Positions 25,235 to 32,909 of a DNA stretch of 36,985 nucleotides are shown piece by piece (positions within the stretch are counted from its first letter, which is position 1; each line of letters opens with the position of its first letter). The stretch comes from Thermoplasmata archaeon. GTDB taxonomy: Archaea; Thermoplasmatota; Thermoplasmata; Thermoplasmatales; Thermoplasmataceae. The stretch lies in the NCBI GenBank assembly GCA_021802205.1, contig JAKAAT010000001.1:1-36985 (forward strand), written 5' to 3'. The notes under the pieces were generated by a model. It did no database searches. It saw only the letters and a list, made by a program, of their open reading frames with translations, and was not told where the DNA came from. A program made the position numbers and the translations under genes.

Positions 25235-26550
25235 TGTATGTGGCAATAGATGATACAGATAGCCAGGACAGAATGTGCACCACATATATTATATATAAGA
25301 TAATTAGTGAAAATAAATATGATATTATCGGTGAACCCAGACTTGTGAGATTAAACCCGAATATAGGTTATAAAACCCGTGGAAACGGTGCACTGAATAT
25401 ATGCCTTGGAAAAGGGGAAGGTAGAAAGGAAGTTATAGGCAGAACAAATGGAAAGATTATTTATTCGTATACCAAAATTAAGGAAGAACCTGATAAGGAG
25501 GATCTGATCGATTATGTTTCATCCATGGTGGAGGAATTTTACGTTAAGGATAATGATAATACCAATCCGGGAGTCGTTGTATCACATAATAAATTTAACC
25601 GTGAACTGTATTCGCTCGCCCTGGAGGAAGATATAAATTTGCATTTTATTGAGAATTTTCTGGAAGGGAGGGCCATGTATAGAAAATTTAGGAATGGCCA
25701 TGGTATAATAGGCTCGGCCGCATCATTGGCATGGCCTGAGGATCGCTATACATACGAGTTGCTCGATTACAGATACCCACATTATGATGATATTGATCAT
25801 GATGAAAAAATGGAGATAAGTAAACTCCCTGAAAAATACGCTTCAACTTTCAATAATATAGATTTTCAGAATAAATATCCTGCCATATTCCCGAAACCGA
25901 AAACTCCGGTGATATTCGGAGTCAGGGGCATAGTAAAAAATGATCTGATAAATATTTATGAAGAAATACAGAAGAACCATAAAATAGAGGATGAAGGATA
26001 TATAATATATAAAACAAACCAGGGTACTGACGATCATATTATATGTGATCCAAATTATCTTTCTGACATGGGTTCATATGCGGTAACAGGCGTGATTTCG
26101 GGAAACCCCTATACTATAGAGGGCGGACATTCCTTTACCAGTTTAAATTATAAAAATATGGAGTTCAGACTTGCCGCCTTTGAACCTACCAAGGAATTCA
26201 GAAAAATATTACTTTCACTGGTGCCGGGCGATATTGTAACTGCTTATGGATCGTATCAGAAAGGTACGATCAAACTGGAAAAAATTAAACTGGTGAAAAA
26301 AGCTCCTGTATATATAAAGGAAGTTCCTGTATGCTCGGTGTGCCATGTAAAGACCAAATCAAAAGGAAAGATGGATTTCAGATGTCCTTCATGCCATAGA
26401 AGATATAAGAATCCAGTATATGTAGAAAAATATCGTGAAATAAATGAAGGATTCTATGAGGTGCCGGTTATAGCCAGAAGGCACCTGTCAATGCCAATTA
26501 AACTGGCGGGCTATTTTTATGGAAATGGCAATCAAAGTGGGGTTATATAG
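25234..26550 (+). CDS. tiaS: tRNA(Ile2) 2-agmatinylcytidine synthetase TiaS
   Basis: 438 residues. TiaS attaches agmatine to C34 of the CAU anticodon of tRNA(Ile2), so that it reads AUA, which is an abundant codon here. The N-terminal AIDDTDS (4-10) is the phosphate-handling motif of the kinase-like domain. A central DUF1743 region (RMYRKFRNGHGIIGSAASLAW and around) follows, then an OB-fold segment (AVTGVISGNPYTIEGGHS) and a C-terminal zinc ribbon with two CxxC pairs (CSVC about 367-370; CPSC about 384-387). Archaea-specific. The ATG shares one base with the uppS stop codon, showing coupled translation. Confidence 0.94.
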   Translation: MYVAIDDTDSQDRMCTTYIIYKIISENKYDIIGEPRLVRLNPNIGYKTRGNGALNICLGKGEGRKEVIGRTNGKIIYSYTKIKEEPDKEDLIDYVSSMVEEFYVKDNDNTNPGVVVSHNKFNRELYSLALEEDINLHFIENFLEGRAMYRKFRNGHGIIGSAASLAWPEDRYTYELLDYRYPHYDDIDHDEKMEISKLPEKYASTFNNIDFQNKYPAIFPKPKTPVIFGVRGIVKNDLINIYEEIQKNHKIEDEGYIIYKTNQGTDDHIICDPNYLSDMGSYAVTGVISGNPYTIEGGHSFTSLNYKNMEFRLAAFEPTKEFRKILLSLVPGDIVTAYGSYQKGTIKLEKIKLVKKAPVYIKEVPVCSVCHVKTKSKGKMDFRCPSCHRRYKNPVYVEKYREINEGFYEVPVIARRHLSMPIKLAGYFYGNGNQSGVI

Positions 26551-26551
26551 C

Positions 26552-27001
26552 TTGATTTGTATAACAGGAATACCGGGAACAGGAAAAAGTACATTATGCA
26601 AAATGCTGAATGAACATGGATTTAGATGCACAGGGCTAAATCATATTGCCAGATCCGCAGGTGTAAATAACGAGGATATTGTTGATATAGATGGACTATC
26701 CAATATACATATTGACTTTGATATTGTGGAATCCCATTATTCACATTTGCTTAACTGCAATCACGTAATTATTCTTGTAGATGACAATGAAACCTTGATA
26801 AAGCGAATGGAAGAAAGAGGATATTCCATTGAAAAAATAAATGAAAATCTTGATGCACAGATGGCGGATATTATTTATTATGAAGCACTGGATAGACTCC
26901 CAGCAAACAGGATACATATTATAAATGAACGATCAAGGAATATTGGGGATATCTACAACGAGGTAATTCATATAATATCAAGGATTAATAATAGCAAATA
27001 A
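26552..27001 (+). CDS. AK6/Fap7-type adenylate kinase
   Basis: About 149 residues from the TTG at 26552; 160 from the ATG at 26519 used in the track. The P-loop GIPGTGKST starts within ten residues of the TTG, as in archaeal AK6/Fap7 proteins, and GGGGT 8 nt upstream can act as Shine-Dalgarno. It sits one base after the tiaS stop. The ATG version overlaps tiaS by 32 nt and adds an unusual leader. Fap7/hCINAP proteins are broad-specificity AMP kinases that assist small-subunit ribosome maturation. RMEERGYSIEKINENLDAQ is the lid/helical part of the family. Start codon remains uncertain; family call is firm. Confidence 0.88.
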   Translation: MICITGIPGTGKSTLCKMLNEHGFRCTGLNHIARSAGVNNEDIVDIDGLSNIHIDFDIVESHYSHLLNCNHVIILVDDNETLIKRMEERGYSIEKINENLDAQMADIIYYEALDRLPANRIHIINERSRNIGDIYNEVIHIISRINNSK

Positions 27002-27049
27002 ATATTTTTCCTGCAGGTATTAAAGCCTCATGATAAAATTAATTAAGAC

Positions 27050-27310
27050 ATGAGCTTTTATCAATACATGTACAAATGTGCTGAAATAAAAAGTATAAAT
27101 ATACGTTATATGGATGATACAGATAGGGAATTAACACCAGAGGAAATCAGTGATGTATGCAATAAAGCAAATGAGAGTAATGATTCCATAGAAAGGTTAT
27201 TGAATAAAAACGAACCGAAGGCTATTAGATATGTGCAGATAAATCTCGGGAAGTATAAAACATTGATGAACAATGAGGGAACCGTTCTCAAGCCGATGCC
27301 CCCGTATTAA
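27050..27310 (+). CDS. Small protein of unknown function
   Basis: 86 residues, not recognised. Charged and soluble, with no signal peptide or membrane segment. LTPEEISDVCNKANES looks helical and KAIRYVQINLGKY strand-like. It ends KPMPPY. It lies between the AK6 gene and parA on the same strand, 48 nt after the former, with TATTAAAG about 24-33 nt before its ATG. The stop-free frame with sensible composition supports a real gene, but no function can be assigned. Confidence 0.55.
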   Translation: MSFYQYMYKCAEIKSINIRYMDDTDRELTPEEISDVCNKANESNDSIERLLNKNEPKAIRYVQINLGKYKTLMNNEGTVLKPMPPY

Positions 27311-27357
27311 AAAGTTATTATAGAAAAATTTGAAAAAATAATAAGTCAGTGAAATAA

Positions 27358-27366
27358 TTTAAATAC
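27358..27366 (+). promoter_or_regulatory. TATA box of the parA operon
   Basis: TTTAAATAC centred 25 nt before the ParA ATG at 27387; no Shine-Dalgarno is present. Confidence 0.5.
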
Positions 27367-27386
27367 AAACGACTGTTTTACCCTTA

Positions 27387-28244
27387 ATGGTACATGTAAT
27401 AAGCACGATTAATTTAAAGGGTGGTGTAGGCAAAACCCAGACAACAATAGCTGTTTCTGAAATGCTGGCTGCTAATTATGGTAAAAAAGTACTGATCATT
27501 GATCTAGACCCACAGACAAATGCAACCGTTTCACTTATGGATGAATCCAAATGGCTAAATATGGATAAAAAGGGAAATACTATTTTCCAGCTTTTCAGTG
27601 ATAAGGTTTACGGCACAGAGCTCTTTAATCTGGAAGCTTCAATTGTTAAAAACGTATCCAATGTGAATTCAGGTATCAAGAATCTAGATCTTCTACCATC
27701 CAGTCTAAGGCTCATAGACATACAGGATAAACTACCGCTTGTATCTAATTCCGGGTATTTTGTAAAGACTCCCATTACAGTATTGAAGGAGTCATTAAGC
27801 AAGGTTATTGAAAATTATGATTATGTTATGATAGACTGCCCCCCGAATCTTGGATTAATCACACTATCCGGCATATATATTTCCGATTATTATTTAATTC
27901 CTACAGTACCGGATATACTTTCTACCTATGGAATCCCGCAGATACTGGCCAGAATAGACGCTTTTAAAAAGGATGCAGGAATTGCAATAAAACCCCTGGG
28001 AATCATAATATCCATGTACAGATCAAATAATAGATTGCACGATTCAATAATAGATTCACTGAAATACCGGGAAAGAAAGGGAGACTACCCAAGAATTCTC
28101 ACACCATACATACCATTGAGTGTCAGGGTTTCCGAGGCGGCAGAGTATCAGACCGAAGTGAGCACGCTGGGGCAGAAATATGGATATGATCTTACAGAAA
28201 AATATAATAATCTGGTGAAGGAGATCATGAAATATGTTGAGTAA
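27387..28244 (+). CDS. ParA/Soj-family partition ATPase
   Basis: 285 residues. The deviant Walker A KGGVGKTQTT (11-20), LIIDLDPQTNATVSL (Walker A' region), VMIDCPPNLG (about 147-156, Walker B) and TVPDILSTYGIPQIL are those of ParA/Soj ATPases. They form ATP-dependent dimers on nucleoid DNA and position chromosomes, plasmids or protein cargo. No N-terminal HTH, so it is the short (type Ib-like or Soj) form. Its last codons overlap the start of the next small gene by 11 nt, the expected place for a partition partner. No integrase or replication gene is nearby, so this appears chromosomal. Confidence 0.92.
   Translation: MVHVISTINLKGGVGKTQTTIAVSEMLAANYGKKVLIIDLDPQTNATVSLMDESKWLNMDKKGNTIFQLFSDKVYGTELFNLEASIVKNVSNVNSGIKNLDLLPSSLRLIDIQDKLPLVSNSGYFVKTPITVLKESLSKVIENYDYVMIDCPPNLGLITLSGIYISDYYLIPTVPDILSTYGIPQILARIDAFKKDAGIAIKPLGIIISMYRSNNRLHDSIIDSLKYRERKGDYPRILTPYIPLSVRVSEAAEYQTEVSTLGQKYGYDLTEKYNNLVKEIMKYVE
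28220..28227 (+). promoter_or_regulatory. Strong Shine-Dalgarno inside parA for the partner gene
   Basis: GGAGATCA is a near-complete match to the archaeal anti-SD and ends 6 nt before the ATG at 28234, which lies within parA. It shows the partner is translated from the parA mRNA. Confidence 0.65.
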
Positions 28245-28584
28245 AACTAAATCTAATAATCTTTCGGAAATCCTGAGGTATATAGCAGATCGTCTTGAAA
28301 GCGATCCTGCCCTCATTGATAAGATTCATATAGATATAAGGCTCGACGAGAAAAAGAAACCGGCAAAGAGGATAAAAATAACTGAATACGGAAATGATGA
28401 AGAACTATATAAAACCCTTAAAAGTAAAAACATAGCAACCTTAAAATCCTTTATAAGGGATAACAGACTGGGAAGAGATAGTAGTATAGCGAAATTAAAA
28501 ACCAAATCAGAGCTTCTAGATTATATTAAAAAAAGGCTAGAAGAGAGGAACCATAAAGGTGATTCATTTATAGATAGGAAATAA
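28234..28584 (+). CDS. Small basic ParA partner with SAP-like C-terminus
   Basis: 116 residues, lysine/arginine-rich. The N-terminal part (SEILRYIADRLESDPALIDKI) looks like helices. The C-terminal LKSKNIATLKSFIRDNRLG...LKTKSELLDYIKKRLE resembles the SAP/Rho-N type helix-turn-helix module (a Leu-rich helix, a Gly turn, then K-sELLdyI), often a nucleic-acid binding fold. It overlaps parA by 11 nt and has a strong Shine-Dalgarno, so it is probably made in proportion to ParA. It may replace ParB as the centromere- or cargo-binding adaptor. No named homologue is recognised; the DNA-binding role is inferred. Confidence 0.6.
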   Translation: MLSKTKSNNLSEILRYIADRLESDPALIDKIHIDIRLDEKKKPAKRIKITEYGNDEELYKTLKSKNIATLKSFIRDNRLGRDSSIAKLKTKSELLDYIKKRLEERNHKGDSFIDRK

Positions 28585-28662
28585 TAACTTCCTGTTTATT
28601 TTACTGGTGAAACAGAATTTTTTATAGTAATAGAAATTATTATATTCTTTACTTGGATAAAT

Positions 28663-29478
28663 ATGAATATGTTTGAATCTTCACGATCATACTTTTTAAA
28701 AACAGACCATATCATTGTACCCATGTTCAAGGGAACAAATTCTAGAAAGGCTCTAAAAATATCATATGATATATCAAAAAATGCAGGGTCTGAAATTACT
28801 GCTATCACAATACGGGAAAAAAAGGAAAATGTTGGTGCATACAGTCGATTGAATCTTGTAGCTTCAGCCTATAATGAGGGAAAAAAGGCGGGTATAAAAG
28901 TTGTTCCAAAGATTCAGACATTTGAGGATATAAAAAAGGGAATAGTAATCGAAACCTCTGGACATTATTACGATCTTTTATTCCTGTCTACAAGAAAAAG
29001 GTCGCTTCTTTCAAGTTCCATATTCGGGAATATAGGTGATTATATACTTAAGAATTCCACAATACCCAGTGCAATACTGAGCTCCAGTGACCTGGATCGA
29101 TCCTATAATAATATACTGATTCCCCTGGCTGAATCAATAAATACCAGAGCTGCTGTATTCTTTGCCATGTTAATAGCAAGAACCTACGGTTCTCATGTAA
29201 CAATTTATGATTTGAGAAAATATGACAGGACACCGACACATGGCTTTAAAATGCTCATGAACAATCCCGGCATGCTCTCTGAAAATAAACTTGACATTAC
29301 CATTATAAAATCCGGTGAACATAGTGGTATCAAGGAAGAAATAGGCAGTTATATCAGAACGGAGAGTCCAGATTGTATAGTTGTGGGGACCAGAAAATCC
29401 CAGAATTATAGAATGACATCAGATATTAAACTTCTCATCAAGGATCCTGACACAGATGCAATTCTTATCAAAAAATAG
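28663..29478 (+). CDS. Tandem universal-stress (UspA) domain protein
   Basis: 271 residues with two Usp-like alpha/beta halves. The first begins DHIIVPMFKGTNSRKALKIS and ends SSIFGNIGDYILKNSTIPSAIL; the second begins NNILIPLAESINTRAAVFFAM and ends VVGTRKSQNYRMTSDIKLLIKDPDTDAILIKK. The G-x2-G-x9-G(S/T) ATP-binding signature is poorly kept in both halves, so ATP binding is doubtful. Such soluble tandem Usp proteins also occur as the cytoplasmic tail of amino-acid permeases, but no transporter is attached here. Its own promoter is suggested by ATTATTATA about 19-27 nt before the ATG. Confidence 0.75.
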   Translation: MNMFESSRSYFLKTDHIIVPMFKGTNSRKALKISYDISKNAGSEITAITIREKKENVGAYSRLNLVASAYNEGKKAGIKVVPKIQTFEDIKKGIVIETSGHYYDLLFLSTRKRSLLSSSIFGNIGDYILKNSTIPSAILSSSDLDRSYNNILIPLAESINTRAAVFFAMLIARTYGSHVTIYDLRKYDRTPTHGFKMLMNNPGMLSENKLDITIIKSGEHSGIKEEIGSYIRTESPDCIVVGTRKSQNYRMTSDIKLLIKDPDTDAILIKK

Positions 29479-29516
29479 CTGAACAAATATTTTATAATCG
29501 GTGGCAATCAATTAAA

Positions 29517-30173
29517 ATGAATTATGAAAATGAAAGGAATATTGTTTTAAATGCCTGCAGGGAAATGGTTAAAGGAAATTTAACTGTGGGTTCCTGGGGC
29601 AATATCAGTATTAAATGCCATGATGGGAATATCGCAATTACACCCAGTGGTACAAATTATGAGAAGAGTAAACCGGAAGACATGGTAATAACTGATATAA
29701 ATGGTAGCGTAATCGAAGGAAAACTTGCTCCATCCAGTGAGAGATTGATGCATTATGCCATCTATAAGAAACGGCCGGATGTCAATGCAATAGTACACAC
29801 ACATTCTGTATATTCATCGGTGCTATCTGTAACAGATGATAAAATACCTCCTATAACTGAGGACACTGCAATGATTCTGGGAAACGGTGTTAATGTTTCA
29901 GAATATGCAATTACAGGTACACAGGAACTAGCAGATAAAGTAGTAAAAGGTCTTGATACAAACAATGCAACAATAATGAAAAATCACGGGGCTGTAACCG
30001 TTGGTAGTGATATGGAACGTGCGGTTATAGCAGCCCAGGTTCTGGAAAAATCTGCTCATATTTTCATCCTCGCTAAACTATGTGGGAAGGTTAATGTACT
30101 GCCGGAAAAAGATGTTAAGGAATTGAGAAACATGTCAGAAGGTTATCTTAATCAGTGGAAAAACTGGAAATAA
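29517..30173 (+). CDS. Class II aldolase (FucA/AraD-type)
   Basis: 218 residues, matching L-fuculose-1-phosphate aldolase in size. E75 in SSERLMH corresponds to the catalytic glutamate (E73 in E. coli FucA). H94 and H96 in IVHTHS and H157 in MKNHGAV are the zinc ligands, each offset by two residues from FucA. GSWGNIS and ITPSG form the phosphate-binding part. It would cleave a sugar phosphate to DHAP and an aldehyde, in the cytosol. The substrate may differ (ribulose- or fuculose-phosphate type; methylthioribulose-phosphate dehydratases share the fold). TATA-like ATATTTTATAATC is 19-30 nt upstream of the ATG. Confidence 0.9.
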   Translation: MNYENERNIVLNACREMVKGNLTVGSWGNISIKCHDGNIAITPSGTNYEKSKPEDMVITDINGSVIEGKLAPSSERLMHYAIYKKRPDVNAIVHTHSVYSSVLSVTDDKIPPITEDTAMILGNGVNVSEYAITGTQELADKVVKGLDTNNATIMKNHGAVTVGSDMERAVIAAQVLEKSAHIFILAKLCGKVNVLPEKDVKELRNMSEGYLNQWKNWK

Positions 30174-30381
30174 CTATGGTGGTCCATGGAAATTTAACGA
30201 TTCTTGATAGTAATATCCTTAAGAAGAAAACTGTTTATAATATCTCATTATATTTTTAAATAAGGTGAGAAAATTCAACGTTTCAGAATTGTTCTTATTC
30301 AAGATATGTCCGCTAGCTCTGGAATTGTTGCTATAGAGATTCAATAATTATTCATATTAAGAAGTATAACCGGTGGGGATA

Positions 30382-31929
30382 TCATGTCAGTTCCTTTGCC
30401 ATGTATGGCCCTAATCTTTCATATCCATACTTTCTAAAATAATTTCTTACGCCTATACCGCTTATAACAATAATTCTCTTTTTATCGTATTCTTCCAGGG
30501 ATATCTTTTCTGCTTCCTCAAGAAGTTTTTTGCCAAAACCATGATGCTGCCAGTTTTCTGATGATTCCTCACCTATTGGTACGATATTTCCCATTACCTT
30601 TATTTCCCTGATAACTGAGGAACCCATAATTTCCTTCCTGTGTGCAAATTCCGATGGCATTCTCAATCTCAGATATCCTATTATATCTTTTTTGGAATTT
30701 TCATAGGAAAGAAATATTTCATCCCCATCCGCTGCCCTGTAATTTCTTCTTATTAGGGAGTAATCGTTATGGAATGAATCCTTTGTAATACCCACTTCCC
30801 GACTTCTGATTTCCATGGTTTTTATTCCTCTATTTCTCAACTCATTATCAACAAGGTTGTGCAAATCACTTCTTTTAACCCCGGCATCTATAAAATTCAC
30901 AGGGATATCTCTCTGCATTCTCATAACTCTGACCCATGGTGGCATATTTTTCATGAAATATGTTGCCATCTGTACAACTTTTTGAGTGTCATACGGCATG
31001 TACTTTCCTGCTTTCCAGTACATATACAGTGCTGTATTTTTAACAACCAGTGTGGGATATATTTTGAGCATATCTGGTCTGAATCTATCATCATTCATCG
31101 CCATATCAAAGCTTTTTATATCTTCTTTATAGGAAGAACCGTACATACCTGGCATTAAATGATAGAGCATTTTAAATCCTGCGTCTCTTGCCATTTGTGT
31201 GGACCTGACTATTTCTTCAATTCCGTGGCCCCTTCTGTTAAGACGCAATATTGCATCGTTTAGTACCTGTATGCCCAGCTCAACCTTTGTTGTGCCGTAT
31301 GAAAGGGCTTCATCTATTTCTCTCTCATTGAACCAGTCTGGCTTAGTTTCAATGGTCATTCCTATGCATCTTCTTGAGGAAGTTTCGTTTTCCATTATGG
31401 ATTCCTGCAGGCTATTTGACACATTCTTATTCATCCCGTCAAGGCATCCTTTAACAAAGGTTTCCTGATACATCTGGCTTCTTGCGGTGAATGTCCCACC
31501 CATCACAATAAGATCGACCTTGCTTGTATCATGCCCAATCGTTTCCAGCTGCTTTAATCTATTGAATGTAATATTATAAGAATCGTAATAGTTATTTTTA
31601 CCCCTGAGGGCAGATGGTTCGTAGCCTGTATACGATTGTGGAGAATTTGAATCAATACCTCCCGGGCAGAATATACATTTCCCGTGAGGGCATGCCTCCG
31701 GTGAGGTCATAGCCGCTACCACGGCAACGCCTGAAACCGTCCTGGTAGGCTTTTTTCGCAGGAGCTGGACAAATTTTCTGTTATTACCATAATTGAGTAT
31801 TTCCACATCACTTGGTACCACATCAAGATTAAATTTTTTTGATAATAATAACTTCTCTTTCTGAAGTTGTTCCTTGGTTTTGATATTGCCCTTAACTATT
31901 TCTGAGGTGATTTCCTCGTAAAAATCCAT
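30382..31929 (-). CDS. elp3: Elp3-like tRNA U34 carboxymethyltransferase
   Basis: 515 residues, full length for archaeal Elp3. It installs carboxymethyl on wobble U34 of tRNA using SAM and acetyl-CoA. The radical-SAM cluster cysteines are in CPHGKCIFC (C80, C85, C88). YTGYEPSALRG, MGGTFTARS and YHLMPGMYGS are Elp3 blocks. The C-terminal third is a GNAT-like acetyl-CoA domain with QHHGFGKKLLEEAE (about 460-475). The start lies 21 nt after the upstream gene's stop. TTTATAATTATAAAC just before it may serve as its own TATA, so it may be expressed alone or with the upstream gene. Confidence 0.94.
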   Translation of the reverse strand: MDFYEEITSEIVKGNIKTKEQLQKEKLLLSKKFNLDVVPSDVEILNYGNNRKFVQLLRKKPTRTVSGVAVVAAMTSPEACPHGKCIFCPGGIDSNSPQSYTGYEPSALRGKNNYYDSYNITFNRLKQLETIGHDTSKVDLIVMGGTFTARSQMYQETFVKGCLDGMNKNVSNSLQESIMENETSSRRCIGMTIETKPDWFNEREIDEALSYGTTKVELGIQVLNDAILRLNRRGHGIEEIVRSTQMARDAGFKMLYHLMPGMYGSSYKEDIKSFDMAMNDDRFRPDMLKIYPTLVVKNTALYMYWKAGKYMPYDTQKVVQMATYFMKNMPPWVRVMRMQRDIPVNFIDAGVKRSDLHNLVDNELRNRGIKTMEIRSREVGITKDSFHNDYSLIRRNYRAADGDEIFLSYENSKKDIIGYLRLRMPSEFAHRKEIMGSSVIREIKVMGNIVPIGEESSENWQHHGFGKKLLEEAEKISLEEYDKKRIIVISGIGVRNYFRKYGYERLGPYMAKELT

Positions 31930-31950
31930 CTAAATCATTATTGTTTATAA

Positions 31951-32634
31951 TTATAAATTCTTATTCATTCCGTTTTCATCATCATTTTTGTGTTCCTCCA
32001 TATATTTCTTGCGTCCAATTGCTCTGATAACGAAAGAAAAAACTATAACCACTATTAGAATGACAAAATCATATAATGAAGGTATACCAAGATAACCGGA
32101 TGCCAAAATCAGTATTATTGCAATAAGAAATACAACATTGGAAAGTATAGCATATATACGTGGCATCCTGTACATATTTCTCCTCTGTTCAGCTGCCGTT
32201 CCCTGTCCACCTGGATTTCCATATGCAGTTCTTATATATGGAGACATCACACTCATATACACAATTACTGGAATCTCATCATTCATAAAATCATATACAC
32301 CTGTAAGTGAACCTGGTCCAAAGGTCAGTGTTCCTATTTTTGAATCGTCAGATTTAATGTCCATTTTCCTTGTATCCCCATCCTGATATGGTCTACTCAG
32401 TGAATAATTTCGTCCATTGTAATTCATTGCAAGATTCCTTGAAATAGTTCCCATTTCCATGGAACCCTGACTAACCTTATAACCACCAGGTGCTTTATCA
32501 ATGTAAATACTTTGCAGACCAGAAACATTTGAAATTTCTATAGATTTTGCACCAAGATTTGACGAATTTGCCTTAACCTCGTAAATTTCTGTATCATCTT
32601 GATATATTTTACCATCCCTGTATGTGTATTCCAC
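31951..32634 (-). CDS. Membrane protein of unknown function with beta-rich N-terminal domain
   Basis: 227 residues. Residues about 1-145 look beta-rich and soluble, with repeated strand-turn units (YRDGKIYQDDTEIYEV; KMDIKSDDSKIGTLTF), loosely like LURP-one/scramblase-type barrels, but this is only an impression. Two membrane helices follow: IYAILSNVVFLIAIILILASGYL and LYDFVILIVVIVFSFVIRAIG. A charged tail (KKYMEEHKNDDENG) ends the protein. The start is GTG at 32634. TATAATAT is centred about 25 nt upstream and supports it as leaderless. It lies 21 nt upstream of elp3 on the same strand. No function is assigned. Confidence 0.65.
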   Translation of the reverse strand: MEYTYRDGKIYQDDTEIYEVKANSSNLGAKSIEISNVSGLQSIYIDKAPGGYKVSQGSMEMGTISRNLAMNYNGRNYSLSRPYQDGDTRKMDIKSDDSKIGTLTFGPGSLTGVYDFMNDEIPVIVYMSVMSPYIRTAYGNPGGQGTAAEQRRNMYRMPRIYAILSNVVFLIAIILILASGYLGIPSLYDFVILIVVIVFSFVIRAIGRKKYMEEHKNDDENGMNKNL

Positions 32635-32909
32635 ATTTATCCATTGAAAATTAATATATTATACTTTCTACGATTATAGACTTCCTATTCAGATTGTTTC
32701 AGCACATAAATTATGTCTAAAAATATGAATTCAGGAAGATGGATAAAGATTATAAATGCAGTGATAGGTTCCAAAAAATGTTCAATAAGAAGTAGCATTA
32801 TAATAAGACAAAATAGTTTACACTTTAAATATTTTAAATGCCGTTCTTATACAATTACGATAAAAATGTGACTAGGAGTGATGAACTTTGTATAATTATA
32901 AAGATTGGA
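32635..32909. other. Intergenic region, no supported gene
   Basis: Upstream of the GTG-started membrane protein gene and downstream of the acyl-CoA ligase. It contains the membrane gene's TATA box (32656-32663). A 52-codon plus-strand frame (32713-32871) has composition expected of random AT-rich DNA. Nothing else is recognised. Confidence 0.5.

Noticed and set aside
32713-32871. 52-codon plus-strand frame in the elp3-side intergenic gap
   Set aside because: Composition is Ile/Lys/Ser/Arg-rich as in random AT-rich DNA, with no motif and no well-spaced promoter.
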